Of a stretch of 43,236 nucleotides of DNA, positions 26,362-33,772 are shown one piece after another. The notes under the pieces were generated by a model. It saw only the letters and a list, made by a program, of their open reading frames with translations, was not told the DNA's origin and did not search any database. Source of the DNA: Gammaproteobacteria bacterium (GTDB taxonomy: Bacteria > Pseudomonadota > Gammaproteobacteria > Pseudomonadales > Azotimanducaceae). The translations under genes were made by a program, and so were the position numbers. Numbering within the stretch: the first letter of the stretch is position 1; each line of letters starts with the position of its first letter. The stretch covers positions 6,385 to 49,620 of the forward strand of contig JAPOTD010000076.1 in the NCBI GenBank assembly GCA_026709365.1. Direction: 5' to 3'.

Positions 26362-26408
26362 ACGAACTGGGGTAAAGTCGCCCTGCGAAATCTGGGGAGC
26401 CGCAGCGC

Positions 26409-27764
26409 ATGGCACATCCACCGTTATTGCGCGTCATCGAAAACGGCACGGTCTTGGACGGACTCGGCTCGCCGCCCAGGCAGGCGGACGTGGTCATCGA
26501 GGGCGAACGCATCATCCAAGTCGGCGGGGCGGCGCCTGCGCACCGCTTGGGGCGCGGGAGCGAGTGCGAACGCATTGATGCCCAAGGCCTCACCGTCATG
26601 CCGGGCCTGATCGACGCCCACTGCCACATCAGCTTCGATGAGCCGAGTTCCAACGACGAACTGTTCTTCCATCGCCGGGAGGGCCTCGCCGCCATCATTG
26701 CGGCCGCCAACGTCCGCAAGCTTCTGTGCGCCGGGGTCACCGGGTTTCTGGATGCCGACAGCCTGTTTGAGGTGGGCGTTGACCTGCGCGACGCCATCGA
26801 GGCGGGCATTGTCCCCGGGCCGCGCATGGCCACCGGCGGCAACGCCCTGCTCACCGCCGCCGGCGGCACCGCAGGCCGGCTGATACCCGACGCGGGCCTG
26901 ATCGGCTACGGCAAGGTGGTGCGCTCAAGCGATGAGATCACCGCCGAAGTGCGCCGCCAGATCAAGCTCGGCGTGGACTGGATCAAGGTTCACGTCACGG
27001 GTTTGACGCCGCGCCAGAAGCGGCAGGGCGAAGCCCGGGCCTGGAGCCGGGCGGAACTCGATTTGGTGGTGGACGTGGCCCACACCTTGGACACTCCAGT
27101 GGTGGGGCATTGCCGGGGCGCCGACAGCATCCGCGACGCAGCGCTGGCCGGCTTCGACCTCATTCTGCACGCCACCCACATGGACGAGGCGGCGCTCGAA
27201 GCCGTGGTGGAGGCCGGCGCGCCCATCGTCCCCACCTTCACCTTTCAGGCCAATCTGGCCGACCACGGCGACTTGGCGGCGGCCGGGCCGGAAATCCGCG
27301 CCATCTTCCAAAAGGAGATCGAATCGAGCTGCGTGATGCTCAGGCGCGCCTACGACGCCGGGGTGCCCCTGCTGTGCGGCACCGAGAGCGGCTTCTCCCT
27401 GACCCCCTACGGCGACTGGCACTACCGGGAACTGGAGGTCTTCGTCCGCGACCTCGGCCTCTCCCCGCTCCAAGCGATCCGCGCCGCCACCAGCGAAGCC
27501 GCTCGGGCCATCGGCCTCCACGGCCAAACCGGCGCCGTGGCGGAGGGGCACTTGGCCGACCTGATTCTCATCGACGGCAATCCAGCCGCGGACGTGCGCG
27601 CGCTCGGCGACCGGGAGCGCATCAAGCGGGTCATGGTCGGCGGGCGCGACCAATGCCTCGACTGGCCGGCACCGGAGCGCAGCGACCCGCCCGGATGGCG
27701 GGTGTCCGCCTACGGCAGCCGCATCCTGCGGCGCGACCTGCTGGACACGGACTCCTTGACCTGA
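26409..27764 (+). CDS. Metal-dependent amidohydrolase family protein, 451 aa
   Basis: Cytoplasmic hydrolase of the amidohydrolase superfamily (imidazolonepropionase/prolidase-like branch), acting on an unidentified amide or cyclic amide. It has the N-terminal beta-sandwich entry (VIENGTVLDGLGSPPRQADVVIEGERI), then GLIDAHCHISF (HxH metal ligands). IKVHVTG supplies the likely carboxylated Lys, and VVGHCRG and LILHATHMDE the further His ligands. The C-terminal GTESGFSLTPYGDWHYRELE region follows. At the usual metal-binding Asp (GTDxG) this protein has Glu, which may be a subfamily trait. GGGGAG lies upstream of the ATG. The next gene is a periplasmic binding protein 70 bases on. Confidence 0.85.
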   Translation: MAHPPLLRVIENGTVLDGLGSPPRQADVVIEGERIIQVGGAAPAHRLGRGSECERIDAQGLTVMPGLIDAHCHISFDEPSSNDELFFHRREGLAAIIAAANVRKLLCAGVTGFLDADSLFEVGVDLRDAIEAGIVPGPRMATGGNALLTAAGGTAGRLIPDAGLIGYGKVVRSSDEITAEVRRQIKLGVDWIKVHVTGLTPRQKRQGEARAWSRAELDLVVDVAHTLDTPVVGHCRGADSIRDAALAGFDLILHATHMDEAALEAVVEAGAPIVPTFTFQANLADHGDLAAAGPEIRAIFQKEIESSCVMLRRAYDAGVPLLCGTESGFSLTPYGDWHYRELEVFVRDLGLSPLQAIRAATSEAARAIGLHGQTGAVAEGHLADLILIDGNPAADVRALGDRERIKRVMVGGRDQCLDWPAPERSDPPGWRVSAYGSRILRRDLLDTDSLT

Positions 27765-27834
27765 CCAAGGGTCCGAACGACAAAGGCTCCGAACGACATC
27801 ATGCATCTCCAAGCATGGGAGGTATCATGGGGCC

Positions 27835-28707
27835 ATGAACTCGTTCAAGACGGCCATCGCCCTGACGGTGCTGGCACTGCCGCTGACCCCCGCCACCGCG
27901 ACCGCACACGCGATTTGGTGGGAGCCGGGGATGATCGAGCACGTGCGGTTCCGGGCCTCGTTGAGGGTCGGGGTCGGCATGTTCGAGCCTTGGGTCATGT
28001 GCGACCGCAGCGGCGAACTGATCGGCTACGAGATCGACCTCGCGCGCAAGCTGGCCGAGGACTTGGGGGTGCGCGTCGAGTTCGTGCGCATGAATTGGCA
28101 ACAAATCATCCCGGCGCTGGTGGAGGGGCGGTTCGACGTCATCGTCAGCGGCATGTCCATCACGCCGGCGCGCAGCCTGCTGGTCAACTTTTCGGAGCCC
28201 TACTCGGAATTCGGCACCGCCGTCGTCGCCAACATCGGGCTCACGCCGGGGTTCGCCAGCGCCGAGGACTTCAACCGCGCCGACGTGACCTTCGCCGCCC
28301 GTCGCGGCACCACCGCGGAGGCGTTGGTCAAGCGGGAGTTTCCCGGCGCGATGCTGCTGTCCTTCGACACCGACGCCGAGGTGGTTGACGCCGTGACCAG
28401 CGGGGAGGCCCATGCGATCGCCGCAGACCAAGTGACGGCCGCGCGCTTGATCCACGAGCGCGCCAACGTTCTGCATCGCCCCTTCGACACTCTTTTCAAC
28501 CAGCTTCCCCAAGCGATTGCGATGCGCAGAGGCGACGGTGAGGCCCTGAACTACCTCGACAGCTGGGTCCGGCACTACCGCGTCAACGGCTGGCTTGCGG
28601 AACGTTGGCGCCACTGGTTCGAGACCCGCGACTGGGAGGGCTTGGCGGCTTCCGGCTCGGCTCAAAGGGGGTGTGCGGCATCCTTTGGCGAAACCGCCTC
28701 GCAGTGA
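27835..28707 (+). CDS. Periplasmic solute-binding protein, family 3, 290 aa
   Basis: Periplasmic receptor of the amino-acid/polar-solute type (SBP_bac_3). The signal peptide MNSFKTAIALTVLALPLTPATATAHA precedes lobe I (LRVGVGMFEPWVMCDRSGELIGYEIDLARKLAEDLGVRVEFV). The hinge region (ALVEGRFDVIVSGMSITPARSLLVNFSEPYSEFGTAVV) and lobe II (VTFAARRGTTAEALVKREFP, EVVDAVTSGEAHAIAADQ) follow. No cognate permease or ATPase gene is adjacent, so it either uses a distant transporter or acts as a sensor. GGGAGG lies about 12 bases before the chosen ATG. Confidence 0.88.
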   Translation: MNSFKTAIALTVLALPLTPATATAHAIWWEPGMIEHVRFRASLRVGVGMFEPWVMCDRSGELIGYEIDLARKLAEDLGVRVEFVRMNWQQIIPALVEGRFDVIVSGMSITPARSLLVNFSEPYSEFGTAVVANIGLTPGFASAEDFNRADVTFAARRGTTAEALVKREFPGAMLLSFDTDAEVVDAVTSGEAHAIAADQVTAARLIHERANVLHRPFDTLFNQLPQAIAMRRGDGEALNYLDSWVRHYRVNGWLAERWRHWFETRDWEGLAASGSAQRGCAASFGETASQ

Positions 28708-28742
28708 GGAGGTCGATTACAATTCCCGCTTGAGGCCCCAAA

Positions 28743-28806
28743 ATCATCAGTATTGATGATTCGCTCCGTTCGCTTAACTCGTAGGGTTCCTTAAATCTTA
28801 GCGAAC
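28743..28806. promoter_or_regulatory. Structured leader upstream of the amidase gene
   Basis: Two inverted repeats lie in the 110-base gap before the amidase. ATCATCA-GTAT-TGATGAT (28743-28760) is a perfect 7-bp operator-like palindrome in an A+T-rich patch. GTTCGCT (28768-28774) pairs with AGCGAAC (28800-28806). The first could be a transcription-factor site; the second could form a leader hairpin close to the GTG start. Confidence 0.35.
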
Positions 28807-28817
28807 AGCAGTGGACC

Positions 28818-30329
28818 GTGGGAGTCGCAGGCATCAGAAAATGGCGGCTATGCGCCGCAACAGGTTCGATCGGTGACCGGGAAGTCCGCCACGGGAGCGC
28901 TTCGGCCTCGGCGCCGACCATTGCCGCGCTGCGGCAGGCGATGCAACGGGACGAAGCGTCCAGCGAGCAGCTCATTCTCCGCGCCCTCGATGCCGTGGAA
29001 CGCCATGCCCTCCTAAACGCTTTCATCACCGTTGACCGTCAAGGCGCCCTGAGCCGGGCACGGCAACTGGACGGCCTGCGCGGCAGGGGTGAGGTCTTAG
29101 GCCCGCTTCACGGAATTCCCTTGGCCGTCAAGGACAACATCCATGTGTCCGGATTGCCCAACACGGCGGGCACACCATTGCTGAAGTCTTTTTTTCCCGG
29201 CAAGGATGCGCCGGCTGTGGCCCGGCTGAAGGCCGCGGGAGCCATCGTAATCGGCAAGGCCAACATGCACGAACTGGCCTTCGGGATCACCAGCCGCAAT
29301 GCAGCCTTCGGCACGGTGGGAAACGCCTGCCATCCCGGCTTCATCGCCGGAGGCAGCAGCGGCGGCACGGCGGCGGCGGTGGCCTTGCGCATGGCGGTGG
29401 CCGGGCTGGGCACCGACACCGGAGGAAGCTGCCGCATTCCGGCGGCCCTCAACGACATCGTCGGCTTTCGACCCACCGGAGGCCGCTACCCTGCCGGGGG
29501 CATCACCAGCATCTCCAGCACGAGGGACACTATCGGCCCCATGGCGCGCAACGTGGAGGATGCCGCCCTGCTGGACGGAATCATGGCGGCGGGCAGCGGC
29601 GCGCTGCCCCACATCGACCTGCACGGACTTCGGATCGGAATTCCCAAGGAGCATTTCCACGAAAACCTGCAACCCGAAGTAGGCGCCGCAGTCGAGGACG
29701 TGCTGGTCCAACTCGGCAAAGCCGGCGTGAAGCTGGTGCGCGCGGACCTCGCTGGCATCGGCGGATTGAATGGGGACGTCGGCTTTCCGATCGTGCTGTT
29801 CGAGGCGCGACTGCTGCTGAAGCAATACTTGGATGCATATGTGCCCGGAAAGTCGCTGCGACTCCTCGCCGATTCAACAGCCAGCCCGGATGTCCGGGAC
29901 TTGATGGGCAGCATCGTGCGAAAGGCGATTTCCGAGTCCGAGTACCGACGCGCCCTCCACCACTTCCGGCCGCTACTCAAGCGGCTGTATGCCGATTGCT
30001 TTGCCAAGCACAAGGTCGAAGCCATTCTCTTTCCCACAACGCCGCTCACCGCAAGGCCCATCGGGGAGGTCAACGCCAACGTGGCACTCAACGGCCAATC
30101 GGTGCCGACATTTGCGACCTACATCCGCAACACGGACCCAGGCAGCAACGCAAACGTTCCGGGGCTGAGCATTCCACTGGCAGCAGCCGAAGGGTGCTTG
30201 CCCGTGGGCATTGAGATCGACGGCCCCGAGGGCAGCGACCGGCGCCTGCTGGCCATTGGCGCCGCAATCGAGCGCCTTGTGCAAGACGGAGAGCACGCGA
30301 AATTCAACCAACGGACAAGGGGGATTTGA
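28818..30329 (+). CDS. Amidase signature family hydrolase, 503 aa
   Basis: Serine amidase with the Ser-cisSer-Lys mechanism, hydrolysing a carboxamide to acid and ammonia or amine. Triad positions, counted from the GTG at 28818, are Lys105 (PLAVKDNIHV), Ser180 in GGSSGG, and nucleophile Ser204 (TDTGGSCRIPA). The rest of the signature (AFGTVGNACHPGFIAGGSSGG) is intact. The start is uncertain: no strong ribosome-binding site precedes the GTG and the first ~30 residues look unconserved. The stop TGA overlaps the ATG of the TonB receptor (TGATG), so the two proteins are made together. No signal peptide is evident, so it probably acts on a substrate already imported. Confidence 0.86.
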   Translation: MGVAGIRKWRLCAATGSIGDREVRHGSASASAPTIAALRQAMQRDEASSEQLILRALDAVERHALLNAFITVDRQGALSRARQLDGLRGRGEVLGPLHGIPLAVKDNIHVSGLPNTAGTPLLKSFFPGKDAPAVARLKAAGAIVIGKANMHELAFGITSRNAAFGTVGNACHPGFIAGGSSGGTAAAVALRMAVAGLGTDTGGSCRIPAALNDIVGFRPTGGRYPAGGITSISSTRDTIGPMARNVEDAALLDGIMAAGSGALPHIDLHGLRIGIPKEHFHENLQPEVGAAVEDVLVQLGKAGVKLVRADLAGIGGLNGDVGFPIVLFEARLLLKQYLDAYVPGKSLRLLADSTASPDVRDLMGSIVRKAISESEYRRALHHFRPLLKRLYADCFAKHKVEAILFPTTPLTARPIGEVNANVALNGQSVPTFATYIRNTDPGSNANVPGLSIPLAAAEGCLPVGIEIDGPEGSDRRLLAIGAAIERLVQDGEHAKFNQRTRGI

Positions 30330-32572
30330 TGAAGACCAATGACCGCCTAGATCGGCAAGGCGCGGCTGGGGCGGAAAGCGCTCCGGTTACCCGCGCATTG
30401 GCAGCCGTGTTGACGGCTATCCTGCTCCCCGCGAGCCCGCTTCAGGCCCGGGAGCTGGAGGAGATCGTCGTCACGGCCGAAAGGCGCGCGGAAAACCTGC
30501 GGGACGTGCCGAACGCGATCACGGCGCTCAGCGAAACCACCGTGGAACAGGCCCAAATTCATGACCTCACCGACATCGCGACACGCATTCCGGGCCTGAC
30601 GTTCTCGCCCTTCTCGCCAGGGCAGAACATCGTTGCGCTGCGTGGCGCATCGTCCAACGATGACGGCGCGGGGACGGACAACTCGGTGTCCGTCTTCGTT
30701 GACGACGTTTACTTGGGAAGAGTCTCCAACATCAATCCCGAAATGTTCGACATCGAGCGAATCGAGGTGCTGCGCGGGCCGCAGGGCACCCTCTACGGCA
30801 AGAACACGATCGGCGGCGCCATTAATGTGGTCTCCACCCAACCAAACACCCAGGAGCTGGAAGGCAAGCTGCGGGTCAATGTCGGCAACTACGAACGACG
30901 GGAGGTGGCCGGGCTGCTGAGCGGGCCGCTCGGCGAAGGCTGGGCTGCCAAGGCATCCTTCATCCATCGGAAACGGGATGGCTGGGTGGAAAACGTCCAT
31001 CTTGACAAGAAGCAGAAAGACGACGGCGTGCTGGCGCTGCGCGGTCAACTGCTGTACGCCGGAGACACCTTGGAAGCCCTGTTCAGCATGGATTTCAACC
31101 AGCTGGACATTGAGGACATGGCACGGACCCCAATCGCTACGGGAGAACCGGGCGACCCGGCGTTTTGGGCCGCCAGCGTGCCAGGCAGTTATGCGGAACT
31201 GTGCAGAAGTCGAGGCTCCGGCTGCTCGGCCGGACCCATTGACGGCTATGCGAAAAGGGAGGCTTGGGGTTTGAGCATGAAACTGAACTGGCGCACCGAG
31301 TACGGGGAGCTGGTCTCAATAACCGCCTACCGGGAGAATGAAGCGGACTGGAACATGGATTCCACCGGAACGCCCGCCTCGCCGTTGCCGGCGCTGTTCA
31401 ACCAACTCAACGATGACATATTCGACAGCACCGAGCAGTTCACTCAGGAACTGCGCTGGGTCGCTGCCTCCGGAGAGACGGTGGACGCCATCGCCGGACT
31501 CTGGTTCCTCTCCGAGAAGACCGACCGCACGGAGTGCTTTGACAACGACGTGCTGCCCAGCGACTGCACGCCTACGGCCGACGGGGGCGCCACGGACTGG
31601 TACCGGCAAGTGAACGAAACCACCAGCTACGCCGGGTTCGGCCAAGTGGATTGGCGGTTCTCCGACGGCTGGGAACTGACCTTGGGCGGGCGCTACAGCC
31701 ATGACAGGAAGGAGATCGACAACCAAGCCATTGCCGGCGACTTCGTCGTGATCAACCAGACCTTCTCCAATTCCGTGAGCGAGAGCTGGAGCGCCTTCAC
31801 GCCGAAGGTTGCGCTAGCCTGCCAAGTCGCCGACAGCGCGACGATCTACGGCGCGGTTTCCTGGGGATTCAAGAGCGGCGGCTTTGCCGCGGCGCCCCAG
31901 GGGATCGAGTTCACCGAGCCGCTGGACCAGGAGGAGGCGCTCAACTATGAAGTTGGGATGAAGGCGGACTTCTCCGAACGCTTCCGACTGAACGCGGCGG
32001 TCTTCCACACGCAGTACGATGACCTGCAGATCCAGACATTCGGCCCATTGACGGCCGCCGCAGCCTTCGGAACCTTCCAGACGTTCAATGCGGGCGATGC
32101 CGATGTCCTGGGCGTCGAACTGGAAGCCACTTGGCTCTTGACGGACAGGCTGACCCTCTCCGGGTTCTACGCCTACCAAGACAGCGAGTTCGGCAACACC
32201 AACATCCCGGGCACGGCGTTCCCCAACCAGTCCGGCCAGAGCTTGATCCGGGCGCCCGAACACAAGTTCAACATCAATGCGGATTACGTTCAGACACTTG
32301 CGAACGGCAGTGAACTGGCGGCATCCCTGAGCTGGCGCTACACGGACGATCAGCGCGGTGAATTGGAACCTTGGGCGGTGCAGCCCCAATTCGACCTTCT
32401 GGATGCCCGGGTGGGCTGGACCCGCAGTGACGATGCCTTGGAGGTTGCGGTCTGGGGCAAGAACTTGGCGGATGAGGAGTACCTCGGCCATATCTACACC
32501 ATCGCATCCAGCGTGGTGGGCGTCTATGGCGAGCCGCGCATGTACGGTGCGACGGCGACCTATCGGTTCTGA
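30329..32572 (+). CDS. TonB-dependent outer-membrane receptor, 747 aa
   Basis: Outer-membrane active transporter. After a signal region (LAAVLTAILLPASPLQA) comes LEEIVVTAERRAENLRDVPNAITALSETTV. The plug domain follows (VFVDDVYLGRVSNINPEMFDIERIEVLRGPQGTLYGKNTIGGAINVVSTQP), then a barrel ending YGATATYRF. I use the ATG at 30329, which overlaps the amidase stop by one base, rather than the TTG one codon earlier. Translational coupling to the amidase suggests the receptor imports the amidase substrate or a precursor. A LuxR-type regulator follows, separated by repeats. Confidence 0.93.
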   Translation: MKTNDRLDRQGAAGAESAPVTRALAAVLTAILLPASPLQARELEEIVVTAERRAENLRDVPNAITALSETTVEQAQIHDLTDIATRIPGLTFSPFSPGQNIVALRGASSNDDGAGTDNSVSVFVDDVYLGRVSNINPEMFDIERIEVLRGPQGTLYGKNTIGGAINVVSTQPNTQELEGKLRVNVGNYERREVAGLLSGPLGEGWAAKASFIHRKRDGWVENVHLDKKQKDDGVLALRGQLLYAGDTLEALFSMDFNQLDIEDMARTPIATGEPGDPAFWAASVPGSYAELCRSRGSGCSAGPIDGYAKREAWGLSMKLNWRTEYGELVSITAYRENEADWNMDSTGTPASPLPALFNQLNDDIFDSTEQFTQELRWVAASGETVDAIAGLWFLSEKTDRTECFDNDVLPSDCTPTADGGATDWYRQVNETTSYAGFGQVDWRFSDGWELTLGGRYSHDRKEIDNQAIAGDFVVINQTFSNSVSESWSAFTPKVALACQVADSATIYGAVSWGFKSGGFAAAPQGIEFTEPLDQEEALNYEVGMKADFSERFRLNAAVFHTQYDDLQIQTFGPLTAAAAFGTFQTFNAGDADVLGVELEATWLLTDRLTLSGFYAYQDSEFGNTNIPGTAFPNQSGQSLIRAPEHKFNINADYVQTLANGSELAASLSWRYTDDQRGELEPWAVQPQFDLLDARVGWTRSDDALEVAVWGKNLADEEYLGHIYTIASSVVGVYGEPRMYGATATYRF

Positions 32573-32660
32573 TGCTCCGTCTCAACAACTGCGCGTCAAG
32601 GACGCCGGCGCGGCACGGGCACCCGACCGGTCAGGCACCCAACCAACCCCAATCCGTGCG

Positions 32661-32800
32661 GGGTCAGCAACACTTCGGAACCCGACTCACGCAACCGTTG
32701 CGGAGTTTCGCGCCAGCGAAACTCCTGTATGGTCCCGCGAAGCGGGTGCGCGGGCTCAGAAACATTTCGGAATCCAACCCACGCAACGGTAGCGGGCGGT
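32661..32800 (+). repeat. Composite repeat, modules A-B-C-A
   Basis: Module A (32661-32696, GGGTCAGCAACACTTCGG and on) is followed by B (32702-32725, GGAGTTTCGC-GCCA-GCGAAACTCC). A short C hairpin (32734-32746, CCCGC-GAA-GCGGG) and a second A module (about 32752-32792, GGGCTCAGAAACATTTCGG and on) come after. It fills the gap between the TonB receptor and the LuxR-type gene and reaches within about 10 bases of that gene's ribosome-binding site. No gene is seen in this 252-base gap. Confidence 0.75.
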
Positions 32801-32824
32801 GATGGCAAGGAGCAAAATGGTCTG

Positions 32825-33598
32825 GTGAACCTCACACAGAAGCAGTGGCGCGGACTGCTGGCTGTTATTCGGAACTTGAATGACGGCTTGGACGATTGCG
32901 CCACTCGGAAATCGGCAGGGCAGGAACTGCTCAACCTCGTCTCGGCAGACCATTTCGCCTCGTTCGTTTGGGATGGGCAGGGGGGCGTCTTTGCAAAACC
33001 CGTGTACCTGAACATGTCACCGGAAAACCTAAAGCGCTACATGCAGCACTACCAGTTCCACGATCCAATCACGTTCAAGATGCAGTCTTACCGGCGGGCA
33101 GTCTCGGTCAACGAGGTCATGGATCAGCGGGACTTGGTCAAGACCGAGTTCTTCAACGACTTTCTCTCGATAGACCGCCTCTACTACGGGATGAATATCT
33201 ACATCTACGACAACGACGATCGAAACATCGGTGATTTTCGAGTGTGGCGCTCACGGGGAAAGGACAACTTCGGCCGGGTGGAACTGGATATCCTGGACAT
33301 GATTGCGCCGCACTTCAAAATTGCGATGCACAACATGCTGCTCGCCAAACACAGGATTGCGGCGCGCAAATTGGACGAAATCCGAAAAACCCTCCGTGAC
33401 GGCTATGGCCTGACCCGCAGGGAACTCGATGTCGCCGCCGCAATCCTTGAGGGTCTTCCCGACAAGAAGATCATCGGCAAGCTGCACATCTCGCTGCCGA
33501 CGCTGCGCAGCCACGCTCAGCATGTGTTCAGCAAGCTCGGCGTGAACAGCCGGACTGAGTTCTGCAGCAAAGTCTTTCTGGGCACAGGCGCGACCTAG
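32825..33598 (+). CDS. LuxR-type HTH transcriptional regulator, 257 aa
   Basis: Predicted transcription factor. The C-terminal ~60 residues are a LuxR-type DNA-binding domain (YGLTRRELDVAAAILEGLPDKKIIGKLHISLPTLRSHAQHVFSKLGVNSR). The N-terminal ~180 residues look like a GAF/PAS-like sensing domain (ADHFASFVWDGQGG, YYGMNIYIYDNDDRNIGDFRVWRS); I do not see a clear acyl-homoserine-lactone-binding signature. The GTG at 32825 follows AAGGAG at about 11 bases. An upstream in-frame ATG (32729) lies inside repeat DNA and is rejected. It probably regulates the upstream amidase/TonB receptor pair. Confidence 0.82.
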   Translation: MNLTQKQWRGLLAVIRNLNDGLDDCATRKSAGQELLNLVSADHFASFVWDGQGGVFAKPVYLNMSPENLKRYMQHYQFHDPITFKMQSYRRAVSVNEVMDQRDLVKTEFFNDFLSIDRLYYGMNIYIYDNDDRNIGDFRVWRSRGKDNFGRVELDILDMIAPHFKIAMHNMLLAKHRIAARKLDEIRKTLRDGYGLTRRELDVAAAILEGLPDKKIIGKLHISLPTLRSHAQHVFSKLGVNSRTEFCSKVFLGTGAT

Positions 33599-33605
33599 CG
33601 GTCGC

Positions 33606-33697
33606 GGCGGACCTTTGGTCCGTGGGAGTTTCGCTGCGCGAAACTCCGCGCTAGCCGTTTAGGCCAGGTTCCGAAATGTTTCTGAGCCTGCACGTGA
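33606..33697 (-). repeat. Composite repeat in reverse orientation (C-B-A)
   Basis: On the plus strand the order is C (33608-33622, CGGACC-TTT-GGTCCG), B (33625-33647, GGAGTTTCGC-TGC-GCGAAACTCC), then the reverse complement of module A (33667-33695, AGGTTCCGAAATGTTTCTGA and on). The inverted order shows the modules move or duplicate as an ordered unit. It lies between the LuxR-type gene and the palindrome at the dnaE2 stop. Confidence 0.75.
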
Positions 33698-33714
33698 CCG
33701 CTTCCCCAATGGAC

Positions 33715-33772
33715 TAGGGCCTGTTCACACTATCTCAGCGCCTCGACGATGAGATAGTGTGAACAGGCCCTA
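33715..33772. mobile_element. Perfect 58-nt palindrome resembling fused IS ends
   Basis: Two exact 23-base arms (33715-33737 and 33750-33772, outer end TAGGGCCTGTTCACAC) flank a 12-base loop. A TA dinucleotide lies at both outer edges. GGGCCTGTTCAC-type ends with short TA-containing targets recall IS5-like elements, so this may be a minimal internally deleted element. The right edge forms the dnaE2 stop codon (TAG on the minus strand, 33770-33772). It could also work as a bidirectional terminator between convergent genes, although no U-tract follows. Confidence 0.6.

Noticed and set aside
26187-26417. 77-codon N-terminal extension of the GFA protein
   Set aside because: It is translated composite repeat DNA. 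The ATG at 26186 has GGAGG at good spacing and matches the family start.
32729-32824. Longer LuxR-type protein from the ATG at 32729
   Set aside because: The added 32 residues are translated repeat DNA (modules C and A), and the GTG at 32825 has a ribosome-binding site.
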